A stretch of DNA of 64,000 nt, taken from Odontocerum albicorne (taxonomy: Eukaryota; Arthropoda; Insecta; Trichoptera; Odontoceridae). This document shows positions 1 through 10,395 of the stretch, in pieces. Location of the stretch: positions 16,321,064-16,385,063 of the forward strand of contig OX463841.1 in NCBI GenBank assembly GCA_949825065.1, written 5' to 3'. Made by a program: the position numbers and the translations under genes. Numbering within the stretch: the first letter of the stretch is position 1; every line of letters begins with the position of its first letter. Below the pieces are notes generated by a model. That model did not search any database. It worked only from the letters and a program-made list of their open reading frames with translations, and was not told where the DNA came from.

Positions 1-345
1 AATGAAAATACATGGGGTAACAATGTATGACGTAATACAACATAAAGTGAAGTGAAGTGAGACGAACTTAAAGCTGATGGGATGAGTAAGATAAAAAAGA
101 ACACTCTGAGATGGTTTGGACACGTAAATACAGAAAGACTAACAAAACAAATTCACCGTGCAAATGTGAGTGCGTGGAAGAGCAAGACCAAGGAAAGTAT
201 GGTTAGACCAAGTGAATTATATTTTGAAAGAAAGATAAGTAAGAAGTAAGAGAAATTGTAGGCGAAATATGTGTGTCGAGACAAGAAAATTTGACGCTCT
301 GTCCTCGCTGCATACTCCAGCAGGGAAACTATGTGATGGTATGTA
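1..345 (+). mobile_element. LINE-A (RTE-like) 3' end, degraded
   Basis: This is the 3'-terminal piece of a non-LTR retrotransposon, the commonest family in the window. Broken frames read like the C-terminal tail of a LINE polyprotein: a W-F-G-H-V core, then a basic G-R-x-R-G-R-P-R-K stretch. The element continues into a short 3' UTR that ends in the motif gtgatggtatgtat. Relatives lie on both strands (7.5, 8.7, 10.9, 23, 24, 36, 47, 53 and 54 kb). Assignment to the RTE group is from recognition of the tail. No intact ORF remains and the 5' part lies outside the window or is truncated. Confidence 0.7.
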
Positions 346-945
346 TCTATGTAGTATTTAGGAAAGTTATCTTATGTAAAATCTCCAATTCGCTTTTTCT
401 ATATATCTATATAAATATATATATTAACACACGCGAGCATCCGTTTATATATTAATAAAAAAAAATAACCTTGTGGATTTACATATTTTTATCACTAAGC
501 CATATTTTATATGAAAAAAACAAGGTATTTTTTTAATGCAGTCCATTTTTTTTTATCCATCCATTCATATTGCCAGCTTCAAGGTTTTGTATGTAGTTTG
601 AAAAATAAAAAAAAAACATTGATTATTCGCACAAAAAAAATGTCTGGCTAAAGAAATATCTTGGTCATAATAAAATAATGTTATTAAAAACGATTTACTT
701 ATTAAAAAAAATCTACCTATTAAAATCAACGTGCTAAATATTCGCAGTAAAAGAAATATTTAACTTATCAGTTCATTATAATTTATTCGATTCGTTAAAA
801 GTTGACTTTCAAGTTTTTACAATTAAATATGAAATAAATAACGTAAACATTGTCTCAAGGGTAAACAAAAAAAACGTAGACGAAGAAAGATAAGGAAATA
901 TTATCCACAATCAAAAAAAAATTACAGTACTTGAAAAATATTGTA
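346..945. other. AT-rich spacer, no gene seen
   Basis: The sequence is very A+T-rich with short poly(A)/poly(T) runs. I see no reading frame, splice pattern or repeat family that I can support. Confidence 0.5.
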
Positions 946-1260
946 CACACACATTACACTCCACCTATAGCCGAATGTATTATTATCACATATTGGAATA
1001 TCTACAAAGGTTTCATTGTAGTTCGTCTTCCCTTGGTAATTTATCTGCTGTTTACTTGCCAAAATTGTTTTCTTAAGATATGCAGATGTGGGGAAGGGTT
1101 CAATTTAATAACCGCGAACAAGCGCCTCGCTACACTTACCATACGCTCAATATATAAATGTTTATTTTGTAATAATTTTAACGAATCCTGAGTTAGAACG
1201 TCTTTGAAGGAGAATCCACTTTCTAAACGGCGCTATATAAATTGTATTTTTATTATTATT
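946..1260 (+). mobile_element. LINE-G (CR1-like) 3' UTR fragment
   Basis: This is one of about eight copies of a 3'-UTR sequence. It runs from a gccgaatgt-ttacta block to a gctatataaattgt box followed by ttattattatt. Other copies are near 4.8, 31.6, 41.6 and 52.8 kb, with tails only near 20.9, 35.3 and 48.1 kb. The 4.8-kb copy still shows the upstream coding end, whose W-N-D-L-P / F-R-K-x-L-K pattern is typical of CR1-like LINE C termini. This copy lacks coding sequence. Confidence 0.6.
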
Positions 1261-1484
1261 AACACTTGCCTTACTGTGTTAAAAAATCCGCCAGCCACGG
1301 TGCTGGACGCTAAGCGTCCAGGGAAAAATGTATATTTTAAATCAAAATTATGCAAAATCTGCTAGGTTATTTTTTTTAATAAGCTATTAAAATAATTGTA
1401 TTAAAACGTCGAATAATCAAATGAAATATAAGTCCTGGTCACTCGCTATCCATCACAGGGTGGGTGGCAAGTGTTATTAGTTAT
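1261..1484. mobile_element. Short TIR element (MITE-like) in a LINE-G tail
   Basis: The ends are inverted: AACACTTGCC at the left and GGCAAGTGTT at the right, about 220 bp apart, directly after the attattatt tail of the LINE-G copy. A 16-base inverted pair (tggacgct / gcgtcca) forms an internal hairpin near 1303-1320. There is no coding capacity. The superfamily cannot be assigned because the target duplication is masked by the ATT repeat. Confidence 0.45.
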
Positions 1485-1575
1485 TTTAATTAATTTTGCA
1501 CTTATCAGGATTATCAAAGTACACACATTTACGTATGTTAATTTTATAACAAAATTATATTTGATTAAAATATAA

Positions 1576-1645
1576 GCTTAATAACCAGACTGGAACTCGT
1601 AATAAAAAAAACAGGATTCTAATGGGGTTTGAATCCGGTAGCCTG
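1576..1645 (-). mobile_element. SINE1 fragment
   Basis: Reverse-strand remnant of the tRNA-derived SINE1. It keeps the ccagtctgg block, the A/T-rich linker and a box-B-like ggattcaaacccc. It stops where a LINE-C fragment begins. Other copies are described at 48237, 55453 and 43965. Confidence 0.55.
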
Positions 1646-1935
1646 GGGGTCACTGACATAAACAGTAAGCTGGAAGAGCGACAGCTGAGATAGTACGGGC
1701 ACATAAGACGGAGACCCTCAGACCATGCGGTAAATCAGGCAATGTCTATGGATCTTCCTCGACAGCCGTCCAGAGAACTCCTGGATAACTCAATGCTCCA
1801 AAATCCTGCAGAGAAACGGCCTAGATGAAAGCGACACCCAGAACCGAAGAACATACAGCCTGAGAACGAGAAGAGACGACCCCAACAGCCTACCTAGGAG
1901 TTTGGACAGTGCCAGGAAGAAGAAGAAGAACGGGG
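1646..1935 (+). mobile_element. LINE-C 3' end (RTE-like), degraded
   Basis: A second non-LTR family. It starts near the motif gtcactgacataaacag and ends in a GAA-rich tail, aggaagaagaagaag. The broken translation contains an R-R-H/P-x-H-A-V-N-Q-A-M-S-M-D-L-P-R block matched by the copy at 10396-10715, so both descend from one coding tail. Several frames are interrupted. Confidence 0.6.
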
Positions 1936-2263
1936 GTTGAATCCACAACCCTGGATTGAAAAACAGGTGTATTATCAACTAGCCGACTAAAAGCGTTATC
2001 CTACTTCTGACATTGCAGGCAAAAATAGAGATCAAACATGTTCCTGGTATTTGCAACAGTAATTGCTTTGAAGTCAGAACTGCTGCCTCAATAATCAAAA
2101 TATCCGGTCATGATGATTGCCTCAGAAGACTAGAGACACCATATAAACAGGAAGTTAAGGGATATTTTTAATTACAAATTTACGTAGAAGTGTCTCCCAG
2201 TTATCTATGGTCTAAATATTGTTCCATAATCATGTAACATATGTTTAACTAAGACGAATTCAG
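1936..2263. other. Unannotated spacer
   Basis: No repeat family, reading frame or regulatory structure could be supported here. Confidence 0.4.
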
Positions 2264-2846
2264 TATTATACTTCAGAAATTGTAGCACATGTCCTATGAC
2301 AGTTCACAAATTTGCCTCAATACAACCTTGTAACGACGTTCAGTAATTTTAATTATTTTATCAACTTTAATATAAGCCTCGATTCTAATAAATAGCAAGT
2401 TATTTAGGTAAATACATTACATAAAACTATCAATAATGACAAATTAATACATCTTGTTACAAATTAGCAAATATGTGGCAGTTTGTTAAAATTAAATAAT
2501 ATTTGGTGACGTTTGTCAAAAGTCACTACGTTAGTCTGCATTGGCTAGGGATGGGGTATATGATAATTGGATTTTTTATTTTTTTATACCTAAAATTAAA
2601 TGTTCGTAAGAGTATTAATGTTCATAGTGGATCTTGGCCTATTTAAAGATAGATACAAATCATACAATATGTTACATTAGAAAGTCAGTATAATGAAAAT
2701 TAGGAATTAAAACGTCAGTTTAGATAAACAATTTTTCGATTTATAAAAAAACTATTCGATTTGTAAAAAACCGATTTTATCCCACCCCTTTGAGACATGA
2801 CACTTAAAACGTCGCAGGACCCATCCTACATTTTCTGAAGTATAGT
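2264..2846 (-). mobile_element. MITE-L, reverse-orientation copy
   Basis: One of three roughly 575-bp copies; the others are 21695-22272 and 49371-49943, both in the opposite orientation. Terminal inverted repeats begin CTATACTTC / GAAGTATAG and continue through a ctaggatg-type block. The interior is colinear in all three copies: an aatcgaa-rich segment, a tagggatgggg block, and a cctcgattctaataaata block. There is no transposase ORF. The superfamily is undetermined because target duplications are not clean. Confidence 0.65.
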
Positions 2847-2958
2847 TTAGTATTCTGTAACTTAGAAAAGTTCTCATGTCTGTATGTTTCGGGGCCAATT
2901 CTCGATGTTACCCTAAAAGGTAAAATTATGAAATTAAAAAAAAAGGCCCCATTCTGAT

Positions 2959-3255
2959 TTAACCCTTTTAATCTCAGCCTGTTTTGCATAAAATGTGCGA
3001 AAAATCCCAAGCATTTTTTGGCAAAGAAAACAATAGTTTATATTTTATCTCCGTTAATATTGAGTTTAAAAACCTATTTTTTTGTGGAGAGTGTAAAATA
3101 ATAAGTAATTTTTATATTTCATAAAAAATTTTTTTTTTTTTTTATTCAACATAAAAACTAGCATGAAAACTTTGAGGCCGATGATCGGCCTCGTGGGATT
3201 TTTCGCATACACCAGTTAGGGGCGATAATCGGCCCCGTGGGTTTAAAAGGGTTAA
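2959..3255. mobile_element. piggyBac-like MITE, 297 bp
   Basis: The element is bounded by TTAA on both sides. The terminal inverted repeat is TTAACCCTTTTAA, with gatcggcctcgtggg / gataatcggccccgtggg repeated subterminally at the right end. TTAA target choice with CCC-starting termini is the piggyBac signature. There is no transposase. Overlapping short frames inside it are not genes. Confidence 0.65.
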
Positions 3256-3435
3256 TACAAAAAAAATCACAACTTGCAATAAATAAGTGATCGAGTATTG
3301 TTGACTTTCCACAAATGATAGTATTTCCAACAAGAATGATAGTGCACATTGACGTACATGTCTACTTCAGTGATTTCGAACTTGAAATCACTATAATTAA
3401 AGTCGAAGACATTGTCTCTAATATGTTCCAATTCA

Positions 3436-3590
3436 TAATTCTTCAATATGTCCCACAAATCACTCTTCAATATGTCCCAATTCATCATTCTTCAATATGT
3501 CCAACAAATCACTCTTCAATATGTCCCAATTTATCATTCTTCAATATGTCCAACAAATCACTCTTCAATATGTCCCAATTCCGATATGTT
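3436..3590. repeat. Minisatellite, about 50 bp x 3
   Basis: Alternating segments beginning ttcaatatgtcc and ending caacaaatcact or caatttatcatt recur about every 50 bp. A frame through it (3315-3683) stays open only because of the repeat and is rejected as a gene. Confidence 0.8.
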
Positions 3591-4124
3591 GAAGGGTACC
3601 ATACAAATGGAATGTTTTCAAATCTTGTGTTTAAAACCTTAGAAGAAATAATAGTTCAACCACTAAAGGCATTCGGATCATAATCATATATTATTTTCCC
3701 GCATTATACTCCGCACATGTTCCAACTCTGCTAACAGCAACCATAAATGACTTGTCTGAAATAGTATTTCGAGATATTATATCATCTCCTCCTCTCGCGG
3801 CAGGCTCAATAGTTTCATTTCCAGCATCCACCTGCTCCCGCAAGAGAAATGAACAGATTTTCCCGTCTCATTTTTTACCACACCAAGCGACATAGATGGC
3901 AACGCGTGCTGTTTATGTTTATTTATGGGGAAGCTCACTCGAGACCTATACTTTCCATCCGCCTACCGCAGCCAGATCAAAGATATTTCCCATAGAATAT
4001 ACAATATGGTAATAGCAACGTGGAACATGATTTATGTCTAACTAAAATACAATCGAAGACGATGCACCATTTATGCAGGGCCGATTCTAGTTTGGTACAA
4101 ATTGTATGGTTACCAGACAATCCA
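3591..4124. other. Spacer with mildly higher GC, no gene recognised
   Basis: Around 3785-3990 the sequence is less AT-rich (ctcctctcgcggcagg, cctgctcccgcaag) but carries no convincing frame or splice pair. It could be an old element or a regulatory stretch. Confidence 0.3.
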
Positions 4125-4305
4125 TAAAATTATATGCAATTTTGCAAATAATAAGTATATTTTTGCAGAGCATGGGCATTATATCCGTGTTCATCTTTTT
4201 CTTCATAATCTCATAATCACTCTTGCTAAAATATCTGTCTTTGATGGCACGGAACAATTCTACTACTGTCTAGAATCCAAAATACTCGCAAATTTTAGAT
4301 AATCA
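4125..4305 (-). repeat. Dispersed repeat H
   Basis: Shares a block (gcatgggcatt, tgttcatctttttc, atcactcttgc, gacacggaacaattct) with 8306-8480 in the same orientation. On the minus strand it reads F-R-A-I-K-D-R-Y-F-S-K-S, so it may be a coding tail of an unidentified LINE. The 8.3-kb copy continues into a region homologous, in reverse, to repeat I at 44840-45115. Confidence 0.45.
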
Positions 4306-4581
4306 AGTCAGGTGGGGTCTTTTACCGATTCGGCGTCGACCCTCGATTTTGCCCATCAATATTAATTTAAGGAAATTGTATTTTTCTCCTCTCACTATAT
4401 GAAGGATTGATTTCAAACATTGTATCTTTGATTTCAAACCCTTTAATGTGAGTCTCTATTCTATATTTCTACTCTGAAGCTAAGAAATGTTCCTTTGGAG
4501 AGGAGTAGAACGTTGAAGTCTAATTGTTTTCATTAAAAAAAAATGTTGTTTCAATTTAATTTATTAGATTATTAATCCTAT

Positions 4582-4810
4582 GTAATATACTTAGAGGAGC
4601 AAAGTACAAATTACTGCACCTGATCATCCAAGGCAAAATAGAAGACCGAAGAGGTGTTGGCAGGAGTTAATTCTCTTGGCTCCGCAATATACGTGATTGG
4701 ACTGGCATAAAGGGAGTTGGAGATATTTTTCGGGCTGCCGGGGACAAAGTGTCTACTCTCAAGTGATATTCAACGTTGGAGGGACCTGAGATGACACTGG
4801 GAAGAAGAAG
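4582..4810 (+). mobile_element. LINE-B (RTE-like) 3' fragment with target duplication
   Basis: A 5'-truncated retrotransposon tail of 229 bp. Its translation shows the family core (L-I-I-Q-G-K-I-E-D-R-R-G-V-G) and F-R-A-A-G-D-K, then a gggaagaagaag tail. It is flanked by an 11-bp direct repeat, ATTAATCCTAT, at 4571-4581 and 4811-4821. This is the expected product of target-primed insertion. The disrupted target is the coding end of a LINE-G copy. Same family: 62141-62445 and 63244-64000. Confidence 0.75.
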
Positions 4811-4821
4811 ATTAATCCTAT

Positions 4822-5160
4822 AAATTGACTATGGTATGAAATGATCTGCCTCTTAGTATCAGAGATATGGATGACATGTGCAGCTTTAGGAAGCACTTAA
4901 AACAACCCAACTACTACACCTTAAGCCGAGTGTGTTACTACTTATCTTCTTCTAGTGTGTTTCTTGTCAAATATCTTTTTCTAAACCTATGGAGATGTAT
5001 CAAATTCCTAGCCTTATGGCCATAGCCACCACTTCCTAACTCTTTTACGAGTATTAATGTATTTTTTTCTATTAATAATAAAGGGCTTGAATGCCGAGTT
5101 AGAGCGCTCTTAAAGAGAGTCTGATCTCTAAACAATGCAATATAAATTGTTATTTTATAT
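4822..5160 (+). mobile_element. LINE-G coding end and 3' UTR
   Basis: Continues the LINE-G copy interrupted by LINE-B. Codons just after the insertion read N-D-L-P-L-S-I-R-D-M, then F-R-K-H-L-K. This W-N-x-L-P / F-K-x-x-L-K signature is typical of CR1-type LINE C termini. The 3' UTR then follows the 946-1260 copy to a gcaatataaattgt box. It carries a TACGAGTA site at 5046-5053. Confidence 0.6.
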
Positions 5161-5177
5161 ATATGTTACATACATAC

Positions 5178-5591
5178 CAGTGGCGGCTGGTCCCGAGGTG
5201 TGCTAGTGCGCTGAGCACCAACGCACCTCGAGACTCGAGACGCTGAGCGAATATGAAATATCGCTGTCTCACGGTTTACTGTATGTCTCTGTCTGCCCTA
5301 TATGAATTTGCGTTTCCGTTCGGTACGTATTGGAGATCGCTCCGGTAGTATTGGCAAACTTGGCCGGTCAATTTGAAAGAAATATTTTTTTCATTTTACT
5401 TCAAATTTTTTTGAATTTTCACTTAAATAAAAATCCTCGTACTATTTGTCAGTATTCTTATACATATTTAATCTATACAAATATTTAACATTTTTGGAAG
5501 TCATGTTTGCGAATATACGAGTATAATTTAATTATTGCGAATTATTTCTCCGGTTCAGCGCACTAACGCACCTCGAGACCAGCCGTCGCTG
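5178..5591 (+). mobile_element. hAT-like MITE, copy 1
   Basis: Starts CAGTGGCGGCTGGTC and ends GACCAGCCGTCGCTG, an hAT-style inverted terminus, with an inner inverted block (cgaggtg / cacctcg). A second copy in reverse at 52125-52520 has a perfect 8-bp target duplication, supporting the hAT call. No transposase. This copy holds a 6-bp gain (TACGAGTA at 5516) absent from copy 2, and lacks one that copy 2 has. It sits at the catacatac tail of a reverse LINE-A. Confidence 0.75.
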
Positions 5592-5935
5592 CATACGAGT
5601 ACATACCATCACGCCATTTCACTGCCGGGGTAGGCAGAGCGGATATAACGCCATTCCTTCCTATCTCGGCACACATTCTTAGCTTCTTCTACATTTATAC
5701 AACTTCTACGATTTCTCTGAAGTTTCCTTCTTTCAAAATATAATTTACTTGATCCAACCATACCCTCCTTGGTCTTATTCTTACACGCCTTCCACTCACA
5801 CTTGCAGTATATATCTGTTATGTTAGTCTTTATTCATTCATTCGTTCCACACGCCCAAACCATCTCAGCTTGTTCTTCTTCATCTTACTTAACACATTAC
5901 TTTCCAAACTCTACTCTTTCCAAACAGTTTATTGT
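5592..5935 (-). mobile_element. LINE-A 3' end, reverse
   Basis: Reverse-strand copy of the family at 1-345. It starts with the tail (cataccatcacgcc), then the gggtaggcagagcgga block, and then coding-tail remnants (ccttggtctta... acacgcccaaaccatctcag). All frames are broken. A TACGAGTA gain lies at 5594 within the CATA repeats of the tail. Confidence 0.7.
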
Positions 5936-5978
5936 GTTAAAGTAGCATATTTTACAAGAAAGTTAAAGCGAAAATAGT

Positions 5979-6162
5979 ACCGTATTGGCCCGACTATAGG
6001 GCGACCCGATTATAAGGCGACACCTATTTTTTTATCTGCTTTCTGGGGAAAAAAACATTTCCTTCACCATTATAATATTACAAAAAAATAAAACTCGAAT
6101 ATAAGGCGATCCCCCTATTTACGTGTCGCCTTTTTTCGCCTTATAGTCGGGCTAATACAGTA
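5979..6162. mobile_element. 184-bp TIR MITE with internal CGNNTATAAGGCGA copies
   Basis: Inverted ends TACCGTATTGGCCCGACTAT and ATAGTCGGGCTAATACAGTA define the element. The motif tataaggcga or its complement recurs at each end and twice inside. No coding. The termini resemble widely spread cut-and-paste elements, but I will not name the superfamily. Confidence 0.65.
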
Positions 6163-6668
6163 ACTCGTTATTTTTATACCAGGCCCATTCGAGATCTTAA
6201 GCCGGGCCTATGTGCATCCCATTTCTCCTTTAGCGAAGTAACGGTTGCCTCTTGATATAGGCTCTAACTTAACTGCATGCCCAGCACTTAGCGCCTTCTC
6301 AGATCAGTGTCAAACGGATATGTGGGCGCAAAGCATTAATGTCAGCAAATATTTCTCGTTAAACATCTTTGTAAAACTATATTTCAATCAATCATTTTAA
6401 GGTGACTTAAATAGAAGTTGACGCAATAAAAGTCGACACGACAAATATTTAAAAAGAATTTAAAAGGTAATTTTTTAAATATTGTACATAAATTCATAAG
6501 AAGCAGGTTCTGAAATTTATACCAGCTCAAAACTCGGTGGAAACGAACGCTACTGTTGTAACGAAAAATCCGTTACATAAAAATAAAGGAAATTTAATAT
6601 TTGGTTTGGTTGTCTTGACTCTCATCAATATATTAAGTCATATATTTGAATCCAATATATTCGATAAG
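6163..6668. other. Spacer, no gene seen
   Basis: A mildly GC-richer patch (6180-6330) followed by AT-rich sequence. No supported feature. Confidence 0.35.
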
Positions 6669-6670
6669 TA

Positions 6671-7095
6671 TTGGGTGTTAACATAAGTTGTGTCCGTTTT
6701 TTTTCTATTTAAAAATGAGCACCAAAAGTAAAACAAAATGGTAAATGTTATACGTCATTCGAAAGAAAATTTTCTGCTCTACTAGGTATTGTGTTTGCTT
6801 TTACGTTACATGTATTATTTTATTTGATTACAAGCCTTCAAAATGGAATGTCAAGTAGACGAAAGTGAACATTTTCGACACCTCCTTCTGTTCGCGTTCA
6901 ATCGAGGGAATAAAGCTGCCAAAGCTGCTCGCGATATTTGCGAAGTGTACGGTGAAGATGCTATGAATTAAAGGACAGCTCGTCGATGGTTTTTGCGTTT
7001 CAAAGACGGTAATTTCGATCTGGAAGACATGGAGCGTTCCGGACGACCAGTGAACTTCGATGAGGATCGCTTAAACCATATTATTCATGAAGATC
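6671..7095 (+). mobile_element. mariner element, 5' end only
   Basis: The terminal repeat begins TTGGGTGTTAACATAAG after a TA at 6669-6670, the standard mariner target. About 170 bp of 5' UTR leads to the transposase start at 6843. Everything downstream of about 7095 (catalytic domain and 3' terminus) is missing. The same 5' end occurs twice, head to head, at 38796-39247. Confidence 0.75.
6843..7093 (+). pseudogene. mariner transposase, N-terminal remnant
   Basis: Encodes the paired-type helix-turn-helix DNA-binding N terminus of a mariner transposase. Recognisable landmarks are E-H-F-R-H-L-L-L-F near residue 9, A-A-K-A-A-R-D-I near residue 25, R-R-W-F-x-R-F-K near residue 46, and the linker E-R-S-G-R-P. 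A TAA at 6969-6971 replaces a codon that is Glu in the palindromic copy near 39.0 kb. The D,D34D-type catalytic region is absent. It is non-functional. The subfamily is not determined. Confidence 0.75.
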
Positions 7096-7465
7096 CCTAT
7101 ACTATACTTTCAAATAAAATGGTATATCTTAAAAAATAAAAAGACTTTAAATACACAATTTTTCAACATAATATCACTTCAAAATATATTTTGATAATAT
7201 AATGTGGTTTGCAAAATCAACACTCAATATGTGCACAGATAACATGGTTAGCAAAATCAACACTAAATAACTACACTTTATGATAGCAAAAATAATAAGT
7301 TACGGTTAACTTGCATAACATTTCACGTTATCTAAAAAAATCAATAAAAATACTTTTTATATGATTGTTACCTTCATGAACAAATTACTATAAAATGTAA
7401 CAAACGCCATTACACCGTAGTCAACATTAAATTTACTATCTATTTGCAATCGCTCGCCAATTTCT
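7096..7465. other. AT-rich spacer
   Basis: Two imperfect copies of a gcaaaatcaacact phrase occur near 7210-7265. Nothing else is supportable. Confidence 0.4.
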
Positions 7466-7469
7466 TATT

Positions 7470-7830
7470 TAGAGTGTCTATAATACACGTATTTAAACAG
7501 CGTTTAGAAATACGTGATTTAAGAAATATATTGTACATACATGGGAAGACAATGTATGACATAATACAGAATGAAGTGATTAGGGAAGAATGTAAACTTA
7601 AGGCTGATGTGTTGAGTAAGGAAGAAGAGCACTCTGAGATGGTTTGGGTATGAAGAACGAATGAATGAAAAATTAATAACAAAACAAATATATGGTATAG
7701 TGTAAATGTGAGTGGAAGACGAGCTAGAGCAAGAGGAAGGCCAAGGAAAGTATGATTGAATCAAACAAATATTATTTTAAAAGAAGGAAACTTAAAAAGT
7801 CAGAATAATCGTTGAATTATTTCTTTTCTA
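7470..7830 (+). mobile_element. LINE-A coding tail
   Basis: Reads like the family C terminus (T-M-Y-D-I-I-Q-N-E-V-I-R-E-E-C-K-L-K-A-D-V-L-S-K) over 7530-7620, then loses frame before the G-H-V core. Overlapping frames on both strands are shadows. The tandem array at 7840 follows. Confidence 0.65.
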
Positions 7831-7839
7831 AATAAGTAT

Positions 7840-8305
7840 AGGTGTATTGATAGGAACATAGAATGTACATATATAAATACATTCCTAAATAAATATAGGT
7901 TTATTGATAGGAACATAGAATTTAAATATATAAATACATTCCTAAATAAATATAGGTTTATTGATAGGAACATAGAATGTACATGCTCTGCAATACATTC
8001 CTATAAATACATTCCTAAATAAATATAGGTGTATTGATAGGAACATAGAATGTACGAGTACATACTCGTATATATAATAAATACTCGTACATTCCTAAAT
8101 AAATATAGGTTTATTGATAGGAACATAGAATGTACATGCTCTGCAATACATTCCTATAAATACATTCCTAAATAAATATAGGTGTATTAATAGGAACATA
8201 GAATATACGAGTACATACTCGTATATATAATAAATACTCGTACATTCCTAAATAAATATAGGTTTATTGATAGGAACATAGAATGTACATATATAAATAC
8301 ATTCC
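7840..8305. repeat. Irregular minisatellite with embedded TACGAGTA gains
   Basis: Repeated blocks (ttgataggaacatagaat, tacattcctaaataaatat) recur seven times. Two of the longer units (8041-8100, 8190-8250) differ from the short unit by three 6-bp gains of CGAGTA or CTCGTA, each at a TA. The two long units appear to be copies of one mutated unit, so the array expanded after the gains occurred. Confidence 0.8.
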
Positions 8306-8600
8306 GAAATTGCACATATATCTGTAGATAAACAGCAGAAAATATATTTGCAGATCATGGGCATTCTATCCATGTTCATCTTTTTCGTCATATGCCGTGT
8401 CTAGTTTACCTAACATAGACGATCACTCTTGCCAAAATATTTGTCTTTGACGACACGGAACAATTTCTCAACTGTCAACTCAACAACTCAACTCATCTCA
8501 TAATATCCTCCCGCCTGAGATACACCCCATCAATATGGGGCGAGCCAGGCCGCAAGGACATAAATGTTTTTTTTCAATCCACACCCTTGTACGTATAGAC
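8306..8600 (-). repeat. Dispersed repeats H and I, reverse
   Basis: 8306-8480 matches repeat H at 4125-4305. 8500-8590 (gatacaccccatcaatatgg, gcgagccaggccgc) is the reverse complement of 44884-44960. Together they suggest one LINE-like 3' region whose coding part is too decayed to classify. Confidence 0.45.
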
Positions 8601-8649
8601 AAAAAAAATCTGAAATTGAATAAATAGCAGACAAAATAAATTAGAAGCC

Positions 8650-8790
8650 CACAGATTAACTATCAGCAATTATTGTATGAAAGGTGTGCGCTGTAGAAAA
8701 GGCGAAGAACGTGTGTCGATATACGAAAGTCTGATGATTTGTCCTATCTGCCTATCCCGATGTGGAAATAACGTGATGGTATGTATCCAA
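8650..8790 (+). mobile_element. LINE-A 3' terminus
   Basis: Contains the gaaaggtgtg...gtagaaaaggcgaa block, the gtgtcgat-cgaaagtctg block and the terminal acgtgatggtatgtat. Strongly 5' truncated. Confidence 0.6.
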
Positions 8791-9203
8791 ATAAAAGTGT
8801 TATCCTTGTGATATTTTATTTTACCATACTTTAAATCTCATAACCAGCCGCGCCCGGCAAATCTAATGTTTTTTTTGACATTTCAACGCTACGCATATCA
8901 TAATAATGGTAAAAACAGCTTTATGCATGGAAGAAATATTTGCCAAGAGTGTTCTAACCTTTTAATTAATGATTAAGACCGCCTGCAGGGCTGTTTGTGT
9001 ACCATTTTATTGTCACGACCAACGACAATTATGGCGAAAGTTATTTTTGTTTGCACAACATTTGGCAACAACTTCTAGTGAAGATCATTTAATGATCTAA
9101 TCAATGACAGCATTTGATTTCTATTACGTATCGTTTGTAGTTATATCAAGACTGAACTAATGACCGTGATCTTCGTGGAACTTATCATCATTTTACCGTT
9201 CTA
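8791..9203. other. Spacer, no gene seen
   Basis: No frame or repeat family is supported. Confidence 0.4.
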
Positions 9204-9204
9204 A

Positions 9205-9490
9205 TGCGATTAAAAAAAATCAATGCAGCTAATGAATTCTCCGTCGTCATCACCAACCAATTTCCCCAATTTCTTCGGACAATCTCTTCCTCTATTTCCA
9301 GGGACTTCCATTCCAAGTGTCTGGTTACCCAGATATTTAGCTGGTTTCCATTGTGCATACCCATATCGCTAAATCATAGAGGTTGTCCTCTTTCTCTATT
9401 TCCAGGGACTTCCATTTCAAGTGTCTGGTTTCCCAGATATTTAGCTGGTTTCCTTTGTGCATGCCCATACCACCAAATCATAGACATACC
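9205..9490 (-). mobile_element. LINE coding-tail fragment with a 103-bp internal duplication
   Basis: On the minus strand two tandem copies (9284-9386 and 9387-9490) read Y-L-G-N-Q-T-L-E-M-E-V-P-G-N-R. This is close to the E-V-P-G-R-R-P-R-G-R-P motif in RTE-like C-terminal tails. The duplication is about 90% identical, so it arose after insertion. The plus-strand frame over the region is a shadow. Confidence 0.5.
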
Positions 9491-10395
9491 TATTATTACT
9501 AATTTTCATTCAAAAAAACTAATAACTGTCGTTCAAAATAAATATTAAAAGGCCCTACAGCATACGCTTAATACATTACTTCATTACTTCAGGGGGGGGG
9601 GGTTAAAAACCAAACGGACCATAAAATGAACTGGCACCATTCATATTAATTTTTGGGCTCTCCTGAACCTTTATCAATTGAGAAAATGCGGTCTTCATAT
9701 TATGCGCACTCAATTCGTTATAGCGCCTGGTCTATATGACTGCGGTTCTTTTTGCTGGTTTATTATCATTATAACAGTTATGATCGATTGCATCAAAAAT
9801 TTTGTAGCAACATTTTTGGCAATAGCGTCATTGGTCTATACTTTTCCGTATGAGTAATACCAATGGTTACATAATGCAACAGTTCGAACTGTTTCATGAA
9901 TACGAACGATATGTTTTTAAATTGAAATCAGTGCAAAATCGTGCAGAAAATATACGATTATGAAGGTTAGACGTTTGTTTCTGCTTATCAAAATCGACAT
10001 CTTCAGATTTGACCCTGCAGTACCCTATAATAACAATAATTGATCTTTTGACTCACCTAAGCCAATTTTATATTAAAGTACAGTTTAAAACTGTTGAATC
10101 GTGATTGCAAAATTTAAAAGACCGCTTCCCTAATAATTGTGTAAGTAAATTAAAAAAGTGGTTTTACCATTTTCGTTAATCAATGCATAACGTCAATAAT
10201 GCAATAAAAAACGCACAATTTTAGTTTATTACTAGGCTGAGATTCTGTTCTAAAAATCGATGATCTCCTAAGCTTCATCACATTAAACACATTAAAAGGA
10301 ATTCACAACTTTATCAACTCCCAATGCGCGACGCTGCGGATTATCAAATACAATTAACCACATACGAGTATTTCTGATTCAGCTGGTGTGTCCCT
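9491..10395. other. Spacer, no gene seen
   Basis: Includes an 11-base G run at 9592-9602. A TACGAGTA site lies at 10373. I see no gene. Confidence 0.4.

Noticed and set aside
9592..9602. Run of 11 G
   Set aside because: It is a simple homopolymer without repeats or flanking G-tracts needed for a quadruplex.
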